The notes: generated from the sequence alone by a model not told the origin. A DNA stretch of 64,000 bases from an uncultured Fibrobacter sp. (GCA_934691725.1 CAKUTF010000003.1:68623-132622); one strand, 5' to 3'. Numbered from the stretch's first letter, positions 17,687 to 26,688 are shown. Made by a program: numbers and translations.

Positions 17687-18619
17687 ATGAACAAGAAAAT
17701 CTTGATGGCTTCGGCGATTCTCGCCGCTGTCGGCATGTCTTTCGGCATGGAAACCTGGGACGGCGCTTCGGGAGAAGACCAGGTGCAGACCGGGTTTGAT
17801 GACGGTACCGGTACCTTTGGGTATTGGTATTCCTACGACGACAACAAGGAAACTGCGGATAACGGTCCGGGAACTTCGAAAATCACGTGGCCGGCTGAAC
17901 CGGGTAACGGCTATGAAGGCGGTGAAAACTCGCTCCAGCCGATTCTTGAAGCGTGTGGCGATGGCTTGTGCGGAACAGCTACAATGGGTGGCCCGTACAA
18001 GTATCCGTTCGTCGGAATCGGTTTTAACTTGAGCGGTGGCGACCAGAAGGGAAACGACATCTCCAATTGGGGTGGTATCTGCATTTCCTACAAGTCCGAT
18101 GGCATTGCTCCGGCATTGGAAATCGCTCCGGAAAACGAAGGTACCGTGACCGGTTACAACAACTACAAGGCTAGCCTGAAGATCCAGGCGACTGCCGCTG
18201 TTGTCGATCTTCCGTGGTCCCAGTTCAAGCAGGAAAAGGGCTGGGGAACGACGGTTGATCAGGCTACGATTCTCGCTTCCGCCGCGGCCATCAAGTTCAA
18301 GATTGCCGGTGCCGATGGCAAGAGCACCAATTTCAACATCCAGAAAATCGGTGAACTTGGCAAGTGCGGAACAGCCGCAATCAAGTCTGCTGGTGCCGTT
18401 TCTTCGATGAAGGCTTCCCTCGCCGGTCGTACGCTTGCCCTGTCGGGTGTCAAGGCTGGTGCAACGGTTGAAGTAATCAACCTCCAGGGCCAGGTTGTCT
18501 TGAAGAGCGTTCTCAACGCTTCTTCGGCTTCCCTGAACCTCGCCTCCTTTGACGCGGGCGTCTATATGGTCCGTGTTGCCGGTGCGGCGAACTTCAGCCA
18601 GAAGATCGTTCTCAAGTAA
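17687..18619 (+). CDS. Secreted CBM-like protein with C-terminal sorting-like module
   Basis: 310 residues: signal peptide (MNKKILMASAILAAVGMSFG), one beta-sandwich domain at about 22-225, and a C-terminal module (VEVINLQGQVVLKS...DAGVYMVRV) of the kind found on the neighbouring cellulases. The sandwich has YPFVGIGFNLSG, ICISYKSDG and a closing KFKIAG strand, which parallel the accessory module of the adjacent GH8 enzyme. No hydrolase residues are seen, so a glycan-binding role is inferred. The ribosome site AGAGAGAAG is good. Heavy use of preferred codons suggests strong expression, which is an impression and not computed. A strong terminator follows. Confidence 0.75.
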   Translation: MNKKILMASAILAAVGMSFGMETWDGASGEDQVQTGFDDGTGTFGYWYSYDDNKETADNGPGTSKITWPAEPGNGYEGGENSLQPILEACGDGLCGTATMGGPYKYPFVGIGFNLSGGDQKGNDISNWGGICISYKSDGIAPALEIAPENEGTVTGYNNYKASLKIQATAAVVDLPWSQFKQEKGWGTTVDQATILASAAAIKFKIAGADGKSTNFNIQKIGELGKCGTAAIKSAGAVSSMKASLAGRTLALSGVKAGATVEVINLQGQVVLKSVLNASSASLNLASFDAGVYMVRVAGAANFSQKIVLK

Positions 18620-18643
18620 TCTGAACGTTATTTGGCGAATTTG

Positions 18644-18677
18644 GAATGGAATCTGTGATGCAGATTCCATTCTTTTT
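18644..18677 (+). terminator. Rho-independent terminator after the CBM-like gene
   Basis: A perfect 12-base stem (GAATGGAATCTG / CAGATTCCATTC) with a TGATG loop is followed by TTTTT. Confidence 0.9.
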
Positions 18678-18728
18678 GCATAAGCTCAAATTTCGCTTGC
18701 AATCGCATGAATTTGTTTTTTTCTTGTA

Positions 18729-18734
18729 TATATT
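18729..18734 (+). promoter_or_regulatory. TATATT -10-like box of the GH8 lipoprotein gene
   Basis: TATATT lies 44 bases before the ATG at 18779, in the short gap after the preceding terminator, so a promoter must lie hereabouts. A -35 is not obvious. Confidence 0.45.
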
Positions 18735-18778
18735 CATAGAGGCTTTCCGTTGCAGGGCAGCCATTTTTTGGAGTTTTT

Positions 18779-20143
18779 ATGAATTGGAAACTTTTTGTCG
18801 GTTCGGCTGCCTTGGGTGCACTTCTCGGCTTGAATGCCTGTAGCAGTGATTCGTCTTCTTCTCCGGATCCGATTCCCGCTTCTAGCGCAGGCGGCTCTTC
18901 GGAAAATCCGGTAAGCCCTTCTTCGTCGGCTTCTTCGACCCTTGGAAACTTGCCCGCTACGGCGGATCCCGCAATTCCTACAAATCTGTATTCGGTCTGG
19001 AAAGGTTACCATTATACGACGCAGGAAGAGGAAGCCGCGAAATACCCGACGCTTGGTGCGGAATTCGGCGAAATTTTTGGAGCGTACAATGCGCAGGGGT
19101 TGAGCGCTGCTCGCGTCATTTGGTCCACCTACAGTTATGCGGGCTGTAAGATTGACGAAGCGGCGGGAACGAACATGGTTCGGCGTGGCTGTACGGTTTC
19201 GGAAGGAATCGGGTATGGCATGCTAATCACCCTGTTCGCTGGGGACTGGGATGCGTTCAACCGCCTTTGGGTCTATAGCATGGCCTATCGGAATTCCGCC
19301 TATTCTAGCGGAAGAGGGTTGATGCCGTGGCTTACGGCTTCTTTCAGCTGGGACATCGGGGATGATGCTAGTGCAACGGATGCGGACCTGGACATTGCGA
19401 CAGCGCTTGTCATCGCCTACTACAAAACGGGCAATGCCGCCTATCTGGAGGATGCCTTGAAATTGATGACCGCCATCTGGGATAACGAAATCAATCCCTC
19501 GAATCTTTTGATTTACTCGGGCGATACGCCGATGTGGAAAACCGCGGATCCGGTTTACAATTTGAGCTATTTCTCGCCGGTTGCGCTTCGCCTGTTCGCC
19601 ATGGTGGATCCGAACCACAATTGGACTGGCGTCTTGGATGCGGAATATGCCTATATGCAACAAATACAGGCATCGGGAACAGGCGTGCTGCCTGATTGGA
19701 GCAACGGCGCCGGCATTGCCGTAGATCCGGAGAATGGTTCGGCAGGCAAGTCTTATTGGACTTTTAACAAGGAATCTGTCCGCATTCCGTGGCGTCTTGC
19801 CTGGGATTATTACTGGTTCCAGGATGCTCGGGCGGCTTCCGTGCTGAATACATTGAATGCGTTCATTTCGGCGAAGTCCGGCGGAGACCCTTCCCAGATT
19901 CCGGGCGGAAGTTTTTCGTGGAACCTGAGTGCAGGACCGGATATCGAGGGCTCGTCTGTATCGGTGCACTGGAAAGGCGCTTGGTGTGCGACGGGAATGG
20001 CCGGGGCGAGTGCTTGGCTTGATGCCTGTGCCTCCATTTTTAATGCGGAGCAGATGAAAACAGGCATTGGCAGTTACTTTATCGATATTCTCCAGATGAT
20101 GTACAGCCAGCTTCTGAACGGAATGTACACGAAGCCGTTCTGA
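18779..20143 (+). CDS. GH8 endoglucanase, lipoprotein
   Basis: 454 residues. The lipoprotein signal ends at C21 (LGLNAC), then a low-complexity Ser/Pro linker runs to about 60. The GH8 catalytic domain has the general acid E142 in SEGIGYGM and the conserved acidic motif TDADLD (D201) near 200-205, followed by aromatic-rich sugar-binding segments (WRLAWDYYWF near 345). There is no binding module and no sorting-like tail, unlike the GH8 enzyme at 15202. It should therefore remain lipid-anchored, cutting beta-glucans (cellulose or mixed-linkage glucan) close to the cell. It is transcribed alone, between two terminators. Confidence 0.92.
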   Translation: MNWKLFVGSAALGALLGLNACSSDSSSSPDPIPASSAGGSSENPVSPSSSASSTLGNLPATADPAIPTNLYSVWKGYHYTTQEEEAAKYPTLGAEFGEIFGAYNAQGLSAARVIWSTYSYAGCKIDEAAGTNMVRRGCTVSEGIGYGMLITLFAGDWDAFNRLWVYSMAYRNSAYSSGRGLMPWLTASFSWDIGDDASATDADLDIATALVIAYYKTGNAAYLEDALKLMTAIWDNEINPSNLLIYSGDTPMWKTADPVYNLSYFSPVALRLFAMVDPNHNWTGVLDAEYAYMQQIQASGTGVLPDWSNGAGIAVDPENGSAGKSYWTFNKESVRIPWRLAWDYYWFQDARAASVLNTLNAFISAKSGGDPSQIPGGSFSWNLSAGPDIEGSSVSVHWKGAWCATGMAGASAWLDACASIFNAEQMKTGIGSYFIDILQMMYSQLLNGMYTKPF

Positions 20144-20163
20144 GAAAGATTCTCTTTTGGATG

Positions 20164-20195
20164 ACATCCGTTCGAGATTTCGGGCGGATGTTTTT
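20164..20195 (+). terminator. Rho-independent terminator after the GH8 lipoprotein gene
   Basis: The stem ACATCCG / CGGATGT encloses a 14-base loop that can pair further, and is followed by a T-run. It lies 20 bases after the stop. Confidence 0.8.
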
Positions 20196-20498
20196 GTATT
20201 TCCCTGAAATTGCGGCTAAAAGTTGTCGTTTGAGGTCTTTACCTGTCTGGAAACATGGAACCAGAAATAATTCTGGAAGAAAAACGTGTGAGCAAAATCA
20301 CAACAGGTCTAGGAAAATTTTAATTTGCGGATTTTTGAAAAAGTGGCGAAATTTTGCAAAATTCAAGCTTTGATTGCGAAATTTGAAGAATTTCGCGGGT
20401 GGTTCGGGAAAACGAAATGAACCGGCTACCGAGGTCGAGGGCGGGCGTCGGATTTTGATAAATTGATGTTTCGGTATTTAAAATCGAGGTGTTGGTAT
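20196..20498 (+). promoter_or_regulatory. Hairpin-rich leader region upstream of nrdD
   Basis: A 303-base gap without a gene. Three small inverted repeats are visible: CCAGAA-ATAA-TTCTGG (20261-20276), GCGAAATT-TGAAG-AATTTCGC (20376-20396) and GGTTC...GAACC (20401-20423), the last followed by a G-rich stretch. It matches no riboswitch class I know. A regulatory leader is possible but unproven, and no NrdR box was recognised. Confidence 0.35.
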
Positions 20499-22814
20499 AT
20501 GACAATTTATGACGAATCTTTAGACGGCAACATGGACGAAGCTCCCCAGATTTACATTATGAAGCGTTCTGGGGAACGCGTGGCTTTTGATGGCGAAAAA
20601 ATTGCGAATGCGATTCGGAAAGCGAATGCGGAAGAGGGAATCCTTTCGGAGCGCCTCTCCGAGGAACAGATTGCGGGAGTCGTTGCGGGCATCGAAAAGG
20701 ACGCGCGGAACGCGAGCCGGGACCTTTCCGTGGAAGAGATCCAGGACAAGGTCGAAAATTCCCTGATGGCGACGGGCAAGTTCAACGTAGCGCGCCTTTA
20801 CATTACGTATCGCTACAAGCACAACGAACTTCGCAAGATGAGCAACATCGACCAGAAGATTTCGGGCATCGTGGAGCGCGACAACGAAGAAGTCAAGCAG
20901 GAAAACTCGAACAAGAATCCGACCGTGCTTTCTGTCCAGCGCGACTACATGGCGGGCGAATGGAGCCGTTACTATACGGGCCGCTACCTGCTCCCGGAAG
21001 ATGTGGTCGCAGCCCACCGCAACGGAATCATCCATTTTCACGACGCGGATTACTTTGCGCAGCATATGCACAATTGCTGCCTGGTGAACCTGGGCGATAT
21101 GCTCGACAACGGGACGTGCATCAGCGGAACCCATATCGATTCGCCGAAGAGCTTCAATACGGCGTGCACGGTCGCTTCGCAGATTGTCGCGCAGGTCGCT
21201 TCGAGCCAGTATGGCGGGCAGACGATTACGATGTCCCACCTCGCCAAGTATGTCGATATCAGCCGGAAGAAGATTGCGAAGCGCCTCAAGGCGGAATTTA
21301 CGGTTGCCGGGGTCGATGTCGAGGATGACAAGCTGAAGAAAATCGTCGAGGACGAGGTCCGCCGCGAAGTGGAATCCGGCTGCCAGACGATCCAGTATCA
21401 GCTGATTACTCTCCAGTCGACAAACGGCCAGGCGCCTTTCGTGACCGTTTTCCTTTACCTGCACGAGGTTCCCGAGGGACAGATCCGGGACGATCTCGCG
21501 CTGATTATCGAGGTGATGCTCCGCCAGAGGATCCTCGGGGTCAAGGATAACCGCGGTTTTTATATCACCCCGGCGTTTCCGAAGCTCATCTACGTGCTGC
21601 AGGACGACAACCTGGAAGAAGGTTCCAAGTATTTTTACCTGACGAAGCTCGCCGCGGAATGCACGGCGAAGCGGATGGTTCCCGATTACATTTCGGAAAA
21701 GATGGCTCTTTCGCTCAAGGGCGACTGCTATCCGTGCATGGGGTGCCGTTCGTTCCTCACGCCGGACCGCTTTACCGACGCGGGCAAGGGAAACTTGGGT
21801 AATGCGAAAAACTACGTGGAAGGCGTGCACAAGTATTATGGGCGTTTCAACCAAGGTGTTGTAACGATTAATCTGGTCGATGCGGCATGCTCTTCGGGCG
21901 GGGACGAGCAGAAGTTCTGGGAAATCATGGCGGAACGTCTGGATCTTTGTCACAAGGCGTTGCGCTTGCGGCATGAACGTTTGCTCGGGACGCCTTCGGA
22001 TGTCGCGCCGATTCTCTGGCAGGACGGTGCGCTTGCACGCCTCAAGCCGGGTGAAGTAATCGACAGGCTGCTCTATGACGGCTATTCGACGCTTTCGCTC
22101 GGGTATGCGGGCCTTGCTGAATGCGTCTATTACATGAAGGGCGTTTCGCATACGAGCGCGGTGGGCGAAACCTTTGGACTCAAGGTCATGCAGCTTTTGA
22201 ACGATTCCTGTTCGGCGTGGAAAAAGGCGGAGAACATCGACTATTCCGTCTATGGGACGCCGCTTGAAAGCACGACATATAAGTTTGCGAAGGCTCTCCA
22301 GAAACGTTTCGGCAAGATCCCGCATGTCACCGACAAGAACTACATCACGAACAGCTACCACATCCATGTGACGGAAGAAATCGATGCGTTTGACAAGCTC
22401 TCGAAGGAAGCGGAATTCCAGAGGCTTTCTCCGGGCGGGGCGATTAGCTACGTGGAAGTCCCGAACATGCAGGACAACTTGCCCGCGGTGCTTTCCATCA
22501 TCCGCCACATTTACAATACGATTCTCTACGCGGAACTGAACACGAAGTCCGACCTTTGCGATATGTGCGGCTATACGGGTGAAATTCGCGTGGTGAAGGA
22601 TTCGACGGGGAAGCTCGTGTGGGAATGCCCGAAATGCGGAAACCGGGAACAGTCGAAGATGCACGTGGCGCGCAGAACGTGCGGTTACATCGGGACGCAG
22701 TACTGGAACCAGGGACGGACGGCCGAAATCGCCGACCGGGTCTTGCACATCGGGATAGGTGAAATTCGGAATGTCGATTCGGAACGCCTGAATTCCAACG
22801 CGGCGAACCACTAG
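20499..22814 (+). CDS. nrdD: Anaerobic ribonucleoside-triphosphate reductase
   Basis: Class III ribonucleotide reductase: makes deoxyribonucleotides from ribonucleoside triphosphates under anaerobiosis with a glycyl radical. The start chosen is ATG 20499, preceded by GAGG; an upstream in-frame ATG (20463) adds 12 non-conserved residues. At the N-terminus, about 15-105, is an ATP-cone (IMKRSGERVAFDGEKI) for allosteric control. The glycyl-radical domain has the CMGCR region in the middle, a C-terminal zinc site of two CxxC pairs (CDMC, CPKC) and the radical loop RTCGYIG near the end. The length, 771 residues, is normal. nrdG follows 15 bases later. Its presence fits a strict anaerobe. Confidence 0.95.
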   Translation: MTIYDESLDGNMDEAPQIYIMKRSGERVAFDGEKIANAIRKANAEEGILSERLSEEQIAGVVAGIEKDARNASRDLSVEEIQDKVENSLMATGKFNVARLYITYRYKHNELRKMSNIDQKISGIVERDNEEVKQENSNKNPTVLSVQRDYMAGEWSRYYTGRYLLPEDVVAAHRNGIIHFHDADYFAQHMHNCCLVNLGDMLDNGTCISGTHIDSPKSFNTACTVASQIVAQVASSQYGGQTITMSHLAKYVDISRKKIAKRLKAEFTVAGVDVEDDKLKKIVEDEVRREVESGCQTIQYQLITLQSTNGQAPFVTVFLYLHEVPEGQIRDDLALIIEVMLRQRILGVKDNRGFYITPAFPKLIYVLQDDNLEEGSKYFYLTKLAAECTAKRMVPDYISEKMALSLKGDCYPCMGCRSFLTPDRFTDAGKGNLGNAKNYVEGVHKYYGRFNQGVVTINLVDAACSSGGDEQKFWEIMAERLDLCHKALRLRHERLLGTPSDVAPILWQDGALARLKPGEVIDRLLYDGYSTLSLGYAGLAECVYYMKGVSHTSAVGETFGLKVMQLLNDSCSAWKKAENIDYSVYGTPLESTTYKFAKALQKRFGKIPHVTDKNYITNSYHIHVTEEIDAFDKLSKEAEFQRLSPGGAISYVEVPNMQDNLPAVLSIIRHIYNTILYAELNTKSDLCDMCGYTGEIRVVKDSTGKLVWECPKCGNREQSKMHVARRTCGYIGTQYWNQGRTAEIADRVLHIGIGEIRNVDSERLNSNAANH

Positions 22815-22829
22815 GCTTTTGAGCGCGAA

Positions 22830-23351
22830 ATGAACATCGGCCAGATTTACAAGGCGGACTGTGCGAACGGAACGGGCATTCGGGTTTCGCTGTTCGTTTC
22901 CGGCTGCACGATTCATTGTAGCGGCTGCTTTAACGCGCAGACGTGGAACTTCGATTTCGGAGTTCCTTATGACCAGGAAATCGAGAACCGGATTCTTGCG
23001 GAACTCGCCAAGGATTTTTATGAAGGACTCACCATTTTGGGCGGAGAACCTTTTGAAGAATCCAACCAGCGGGAACTGGTGAAGCTTATCCGGAGGGTTC
23101 GCGCAGAACTTCCGATGAAAAATATCTGGATGTATTCGGGATATGTCTATGACAGGGATTTGCTGCCCGGAGGGAAAAAGCATACCGATGTGACGGATGA
23201 AATTCTGGATTCCATCGACGTGCTGGTCGATGGGCCGTTTGTCATCGGGCAGAAAAATCTGATGCTCAAGTTCCGCGGCTCCGAGAACCAGCGGATTATC
23301 GATATGAAGGCGACGCGGAGGGAAGGCCGGGTCGTGCTGAAAGGACTGTAA
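22830..23351 (+). CDS. nrdG: Anaerobic ribonucleotide reductase-activating protein
   Basis: A radical-SAM enzyme of 173 residues that abstracts a hydrogen from the glycine of NrdD to generate the stable radical. The [4Fe-4S] motif CxxxCxxC is CTIHCSGC (C26, C30, C33). A GGEP SAM-binding motif follows near residues 71-74. Length and gene order (directly after nrdD) are typical. It is followed immediately by a mosaic repeat whose dyad may help end transcription. Confidence 0.95.
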   Translation: MNIGQIYKADCANGTGIRVSLFVSGCTIHCSGCFNAQTWNFDFGVPYDQEIENRILAELAKDFYEGLTILGGEPFEESNQRELVKLIRRVRAELPMKNIWMYSGYVYDRDLLPGGKKHTDVTDEILDSIDVLVDGPFVIGQKNLMLKFRGSENQRIIDMKATRREGRVVLKGL

Positions 23352-23352
23352 T

Positions 23353-23736
23353 CTCTGGGATTCCCCGGTCAAGCCGGGGAATGACATCACATAATGAGCA
23401 CGGGAATGACATTGTAGCGAGCTGAGGGAATGACAGTACGCGGGAACAGTTCGCTTAGAAATACCGCATTCCGTGTCCCTCGTACCGCTTCCCAAAGTTT
23501 AAACGTCTGCAATTCTAACCACTGCCCACTGGCCACTAACCACTAACCACTGAATTGTCGGTGCACGGGAATGGGACTCAGGAATCAGAAATTGGAAGTC
23601 AAAAATTGTAAAGTCTTATACAAGTCTGACTTTACAATGCAGAAAACCTGTTCTGCTGACCAATTCCTCATTACTCATTCCTAAATCCTCATTCTCTTAG
23701 ACGTCCACGATTCTAAGTTCTATCAACTGAGCTCTG
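23353..23736. repeat. Mosaic intergenic repeat, copy 2
   Basis: A non-coding 384-base stretch made of shared modules. The TTCCCCGG dyad (23359-23386) and the GGGAATGACA...CAGTTCGCTT segment match copy 1. A CCGCTTCCCAAAGTTTAAA segment followed by CGTCTGCA matches the reverse strand of copy 3. A CCACTAACCACT-type low-complexity run and a TTCTAAGTTCTATCAACTGA segment reach to within a few bases of the response-regulator stop. It also holds a perfect 11-base stem ATTGTAAAGTC / GACTTTACAAT at 23605-23638. Confidence 0.8.
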
Positions 23737-23737
23737 A

Positions 23738-24505
23738 CTACAGCGAATGCAGCTTGCTGACGAAGTTTCGGCTGACGGGAATGACCGTTCGATCCTTGTC
23801 GTGCAGCTTGATGCAAAAATGTCCGTTTACCAGGCGCTGGTATTCCGCGATGGCGTCGATTGCGATGAGATGCGCCCGGTGGACGCGGACGAATTGCGCT
23901 GGGTCGAGACGCTTTTCCAGATCGATTAGTGGCGTGCTGATGATGAACTTGCCGTTTGATGCGTAAACCGTCGTGTATTTTTCTTCGCTCTGAAAGCGGA
24001 AAACATTCTCTAACGGGATAAGAATCGTCCGTTCCCCGATCTTTGCCTGGATTCGCCGAAGGTAAGGTTCATGGTCCTCGGAATTTCGCGTCTGGAGCTT
24101 TTCCACCGAGACTTCGGGTTCCGCTTCTTCGCTGAGAAACTTCCCGAGACGGCGAACCTTGTCCATGCATTTGGCGAGCCGCTCGTCCTCGATGGGCTTC
24201 AGCAGATAATCGATGGTATCCTCGGCGAATGCCTTGAGCGCATATTCATCGTATGCCGTGGTGAAGACGACCAGGGGGTCTTCTTCGCTGTCGATTTCCT
24301 TGAGGACGTCAAAACCGTTCTTGTCGGGCATCTGGATGTCGAGAAAGACAAGGTCCGGATGGAGCGCGCGGATTTGCGCCACGGCTTCGCTTCCCGTGCT
24401 GGCTTCGCCTACGATGGTCACCAGGTCGGCATAAGGTTCGAGAAGTCTCCGCATCCGCATCCGGGCCAGAGGTTCGTCATCGACAATCAAGGTTTTGAAT
24501 AGCAT
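23738..24505 (-). CDS. LytTR-family response regulator
   Basis: 255 residues. The receiver domain (1-120) has the acidic pocket D9/D10, phospho-acceptor D56 (FLDIQMP), T82/T83 and K103 (LLKP). A linker leads to a LytTR DNA-binding domain (about 150-255) with the typical FRFQSEEKYTTVYAS and RVHRAHL segments. Such AlgR/LytR-type regulators bind direct repeats in promoters and often control surface polysaccharide, adhesion or export. No histidine kinase lies in this window, so its partner is elsewhere. The gene is 28 bases after the NSS transporter gene, with a TATATT box between them, so it may have its own promoter. Confidence 0.92.
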   Translation of the reverse strand: MLFKTLIVDDEPLARMRMRRLLEPYADLVTIVGEASTGSEAVAQIRALHPDLVFLDIQMPDKNGFDVLKEIDSEEDPLVVFTTAYDEYALKAFAEDTIDYLLKPIEDERLAKCMDKVRRLGKFLSEEAEPEVSVEKLQTRNSEDHEPYLRRIQAKIGERTILIPLENVFRFQSEEKYTTVYASNGKFIISTPLIDLEKRLDPAQFVRVHRAHLIAIDAIAEYQRLVNGHFCIKLHDKDRTVIPVSRNFVSKLHSL

Positions 24506-24511
24506 GATTCA

Positions 24512-24517
24512 AATATA
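24512..24517 (-). promoter_or_regulatory. TATATT -10-like box before the response regulator
   Basis: On the minus strand TATATT lies only 6 bases before the ATG, which would give a nearly leaderless transcript. This is tentative. Confidence 0.3.
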
Positions 24518-24533
24518 AATCGTTTTGAAAATT

Positions 24534-25886
24534 CTAGAACAGCCCTTCGATGAAAATGATGAGGAAGAGGACGGGGAGCACGAAACGGAAATAGTTCTTG
24601 AACCAGCGCGGAATCTTGAAGCCTTCGCCCTTGTTCGCTTCGGCGAGATAGTTGTCGAAACCCCAGCCCCACTTGCTCACGCAGAAGAGGAGATAGACGA
24701 GGGATCCCAGCGGGAGCAGAAAGTTCGATACGATGAAATCTTCGGAATCGAGAACGTCCTTGTTGCCGATGATGTGCAGGTCGCTCCAGAGGTTGTATCC
24801 GAGCGCGCAGGGAACCGAGAAAACGAGGACGACCGCGAGGCAGACAAGCGTGGCCTTTTTGCGGGTCCAGCGGAACTCGTCGATGCATCCCGAAAGCAGG
24901 TTCTCGAAGACGGCGAGGACGGTGGAAAAGCTCGCAAATGTCATGAAGAGGAAGAAGGCTGCGCCCCAGAAGCGTCCGCCTGGCATGTCAAGGAATACGT
25001 GGGGGAGCGTGAGGAAGATGAGGCTCGGACCAGCATCCGGTTCGACGCCGTAGGAAAAGCAGGCCGGGATGATGATGAGGCCCGCTGCGATGGCGACTAC
25101 CGTGTCGAGAATGCAGATGCGGATCGCTTCTCCGCCGAGCGTGTACTTGTCGGATGTGTAGGAACCGAAAATTTCCATGGCGCCGATACCGAGCGAAAGC
25201 GTAAAGAAAGCCTGGTTCATCGCTGCGGTGATGACGTTTCCGAGACCTTGGCGTTCGACGTTTTCAAGGCTTGGAATCAGATAGAACTTGACGCCTTCCA
25301 TCGCGTTCGGGAGTATCAGACTGTGCAGGGCGAGCGCGACGATTAGGAACAGAAGCCCTATCATCATGAACTTGGAAACGGTTTCGAGACCTTTCTGGAT
25401 GCCGAAGCTGTTGATGAGAAATCCGAAGAGAACCGTTATCGCCATGCCGATGAGCATCTGCGCCGGGCTTCCGAGCATGGTGCTGAAAACGCCGCCGACT
25501 TCGTTTGCGGCAACGCCCGAAAATGCGCCGAAGGAAAATTTGCAGAAATAGTTGAGCATCCACCCCGAAACGGTCGTGTAATACATCATCAGGAGAAGGC
25601 ATCCGAGGAAGCAGAAGTAGCCGTGCAGATGCCATTTGCTGCCCTTGGGTTCGAGAGCCTTGTAGCCGGAAACGGCGGTCCTGCGCGAAGCGCGCCCCAC
25701 GGCGAGTTCCATCGTGAGAACGGGCGCGCCCATCAAAACGAGGAATATCAGGTAGAAGAGTACGAAGAACCCGCCGCCGTTCTGTCCGACGAGAAACGGG
25801 AACTTCCAGACGTTTCCGATGCCGATTGCGCAGCCCGCCGAGACGAGAAGGAATCCCATCCGGGATTTAAAGGTTTCTCTTTCCAT
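24534..25886 (-). CDS. Neurotransmitter:sodium symporter (NSS/SNF) family transporter
   Basis: 450 residues, almost entirely hydrophobic, with 11-12 predicted membrane helices. Helix 1 carries the NSS signature GCAIGIGNVWKFPFLVGQNGGG (residues 18-39), where the unwound GIGNVW segment binds sodium and the substrate. Bacterial members (LeuT, TnaT, MhsT type) import amino acids with sodium across the inner membrane. The specific substrate cannot be read. It lies 7 bases after the phosphatase gene on the same strand, so the two are probably co-transcribed. Confidence 0.93.
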   Translation of the reverse strand: MERETFKSRMGFLLVSAGCAIGIGNVWKFPFLVGQNGGGFFVLFYLIFLVLMGAPVLTMELAVGRASRRTAVSGYKALEPKGSKWHLHGYFCFLGCLLLMMYYTTVSGWMLNYFCKFSFGAFSGVAANEVGGVFSTMLGSPAQMLIGMAITVLFGFLINSFGIQKGLETVSKFMMIGLLFLIVALALHSLILPNAMEGVKFYLIPSLENVERQGLGNVITAAMNQAFFTLSLGIGAMEIFGSYTSDKYTLGGEAIRICILDTVVAIAAGLIIIPACFSYGVEPDAGPSLIFLTLPHVFLDMPGGRFWGAAFFLFMTFASFSTVLAVFENLLSGCIDEFRWTRKKATLVCLAVVLVFSVPCALGYNLWSDLHIIGNKDVLDSEDFIVSNFLLPLGSLVYLLFCVSKWGWGFDNYLAEANKGEGFKIPRWFKNYFRFVLPVLFLIIFIEGLF

Positions 25887-25893
25887 GATTTCC

Positions 25894-26688
25894 TCACTTT
25901 AACATTTGAATGATTTGGTTGTGTAAAATTCCGTTGGAGAACAGGATCTGTTCGTTATCGACAAAGCGGACCGGATCTCCGGAAAGTTCCGAGACGGAAC
26001 CGCCCGCTTCTCTGACGATTAATGCTATTCCGGCGATGTCCCACGGGTAACTCATCGTCATGATGAACGCGTCGAGCGAGCCTTGCGCCGTAAGCGTTCC
26101 TTCGACGACCGCGCTGCCGTAGCACTTGACCCGTGTGCAGTTTTCCGCTTCGCGCCGGAAGTTCTCCAGGTTTTGCGCATTGACGCTTTCCCAGTTTCCG
26201 ACGTTGAAGTCCCCGTTCGAAACGATAGCCTTGGAGAGGTCGCTGGTCTCGCTGACGTGGATGCGCTTGCCGCCTTCGAAAGCTCCGCCGTTTTTGTATG
26301 CGGTAAATGTTTTTCCGAGGCCGGGAAGGCTGATCGCGGCGACGACAGGTTCCGCTCCACTTTCCGAACGCTCGACAAGCGCGACGGAAACGCCCCACAG
26401 GGGAATGCCGCGGCTGAAGTTTACCGTGCCGTCAACCGGATCGATTATCCACTCGAACCGGGAACCTTCCTTGACGTGTCCCGCTTCTTCGGTGCGGATG
26501 GAATGTCCCGGGAATTCCTCCCGGATGTGCGAAACGATGATGCGCTCGCTTTCGATATCCGCGGACGTGACGACGTCTTTCGGGTTCTTGAATCGGATGC
26601 TTTCGAGATGCCGCTGCATCTGGAGAGCCTTCGCTCCGGCTTCTTCGGCAAAGGCTTTCGCCCTTTCTAAAATCTTGGAAAAATCCAT
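25894..26688 (-). CDS. Inositol-monophosphatase family phosphatase
   Basis: A Mg-dependent phosphatase of the IMPase/SuhB/CysQ superfamily. The start at ATG 26688 gives 264 residues, the usual length. An in-frame ATG at 26748 adds 20 unconserved residues, and on the minus strand a TACATT -10-like box falls between the two. Metal ligands: E67/E68 in the EEAG motif, D83 and D86 in DPVDGTVNF, plus a C-terminal YPWDIAG motif. Substrates in this superfamily include inositol phosphate, 3'-phosphoadenosine phosphate and sugar bisphosphates, and sequence alone does not decide. It precedes the NSS transporter gene by 7 bases. Confidence 0.9.
   Translation of the reverse strand: MDFSKILERAKAFAEEAGAKALQMQRHLESIRFKNPKDVVTSADIESERIIVSHIREEFPGHSIRTEEAGHVKEGSRFEWIIDPVDGTVNFSRGIPLWGVSVALVERSESGAEPVVAAISLPGLGKTFTAYKNGGAFEGGKRIHVSETSDLSKAIVSNGDFNVGNWESVNAQNLENFRREAENCTRVKCYGSAVVEGTLTAQGSLDAFIMTMSYPWDIAGIALIVREAGGSVSELSGDPVRFVDNEQILFSNGILHNQIIQMLK

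Noticed and set aside
20520..23495. A 991-residue open frame antisense to nrdD/nrdG
   Set aside because: It lies opposite two genes with clear catalytic motifs, has no family motif, is arginine/histidine-rich as expected from reversed codons, and starts inside a repeat.
23500..23570. CCACT/AACCACT repetition looking like a short tandem or CRISPR repeat
   Set aside because: Units are of unequal length, there are no unique spacers of constant size and no cas genes nearby; treated as part of the mosaic repeat.
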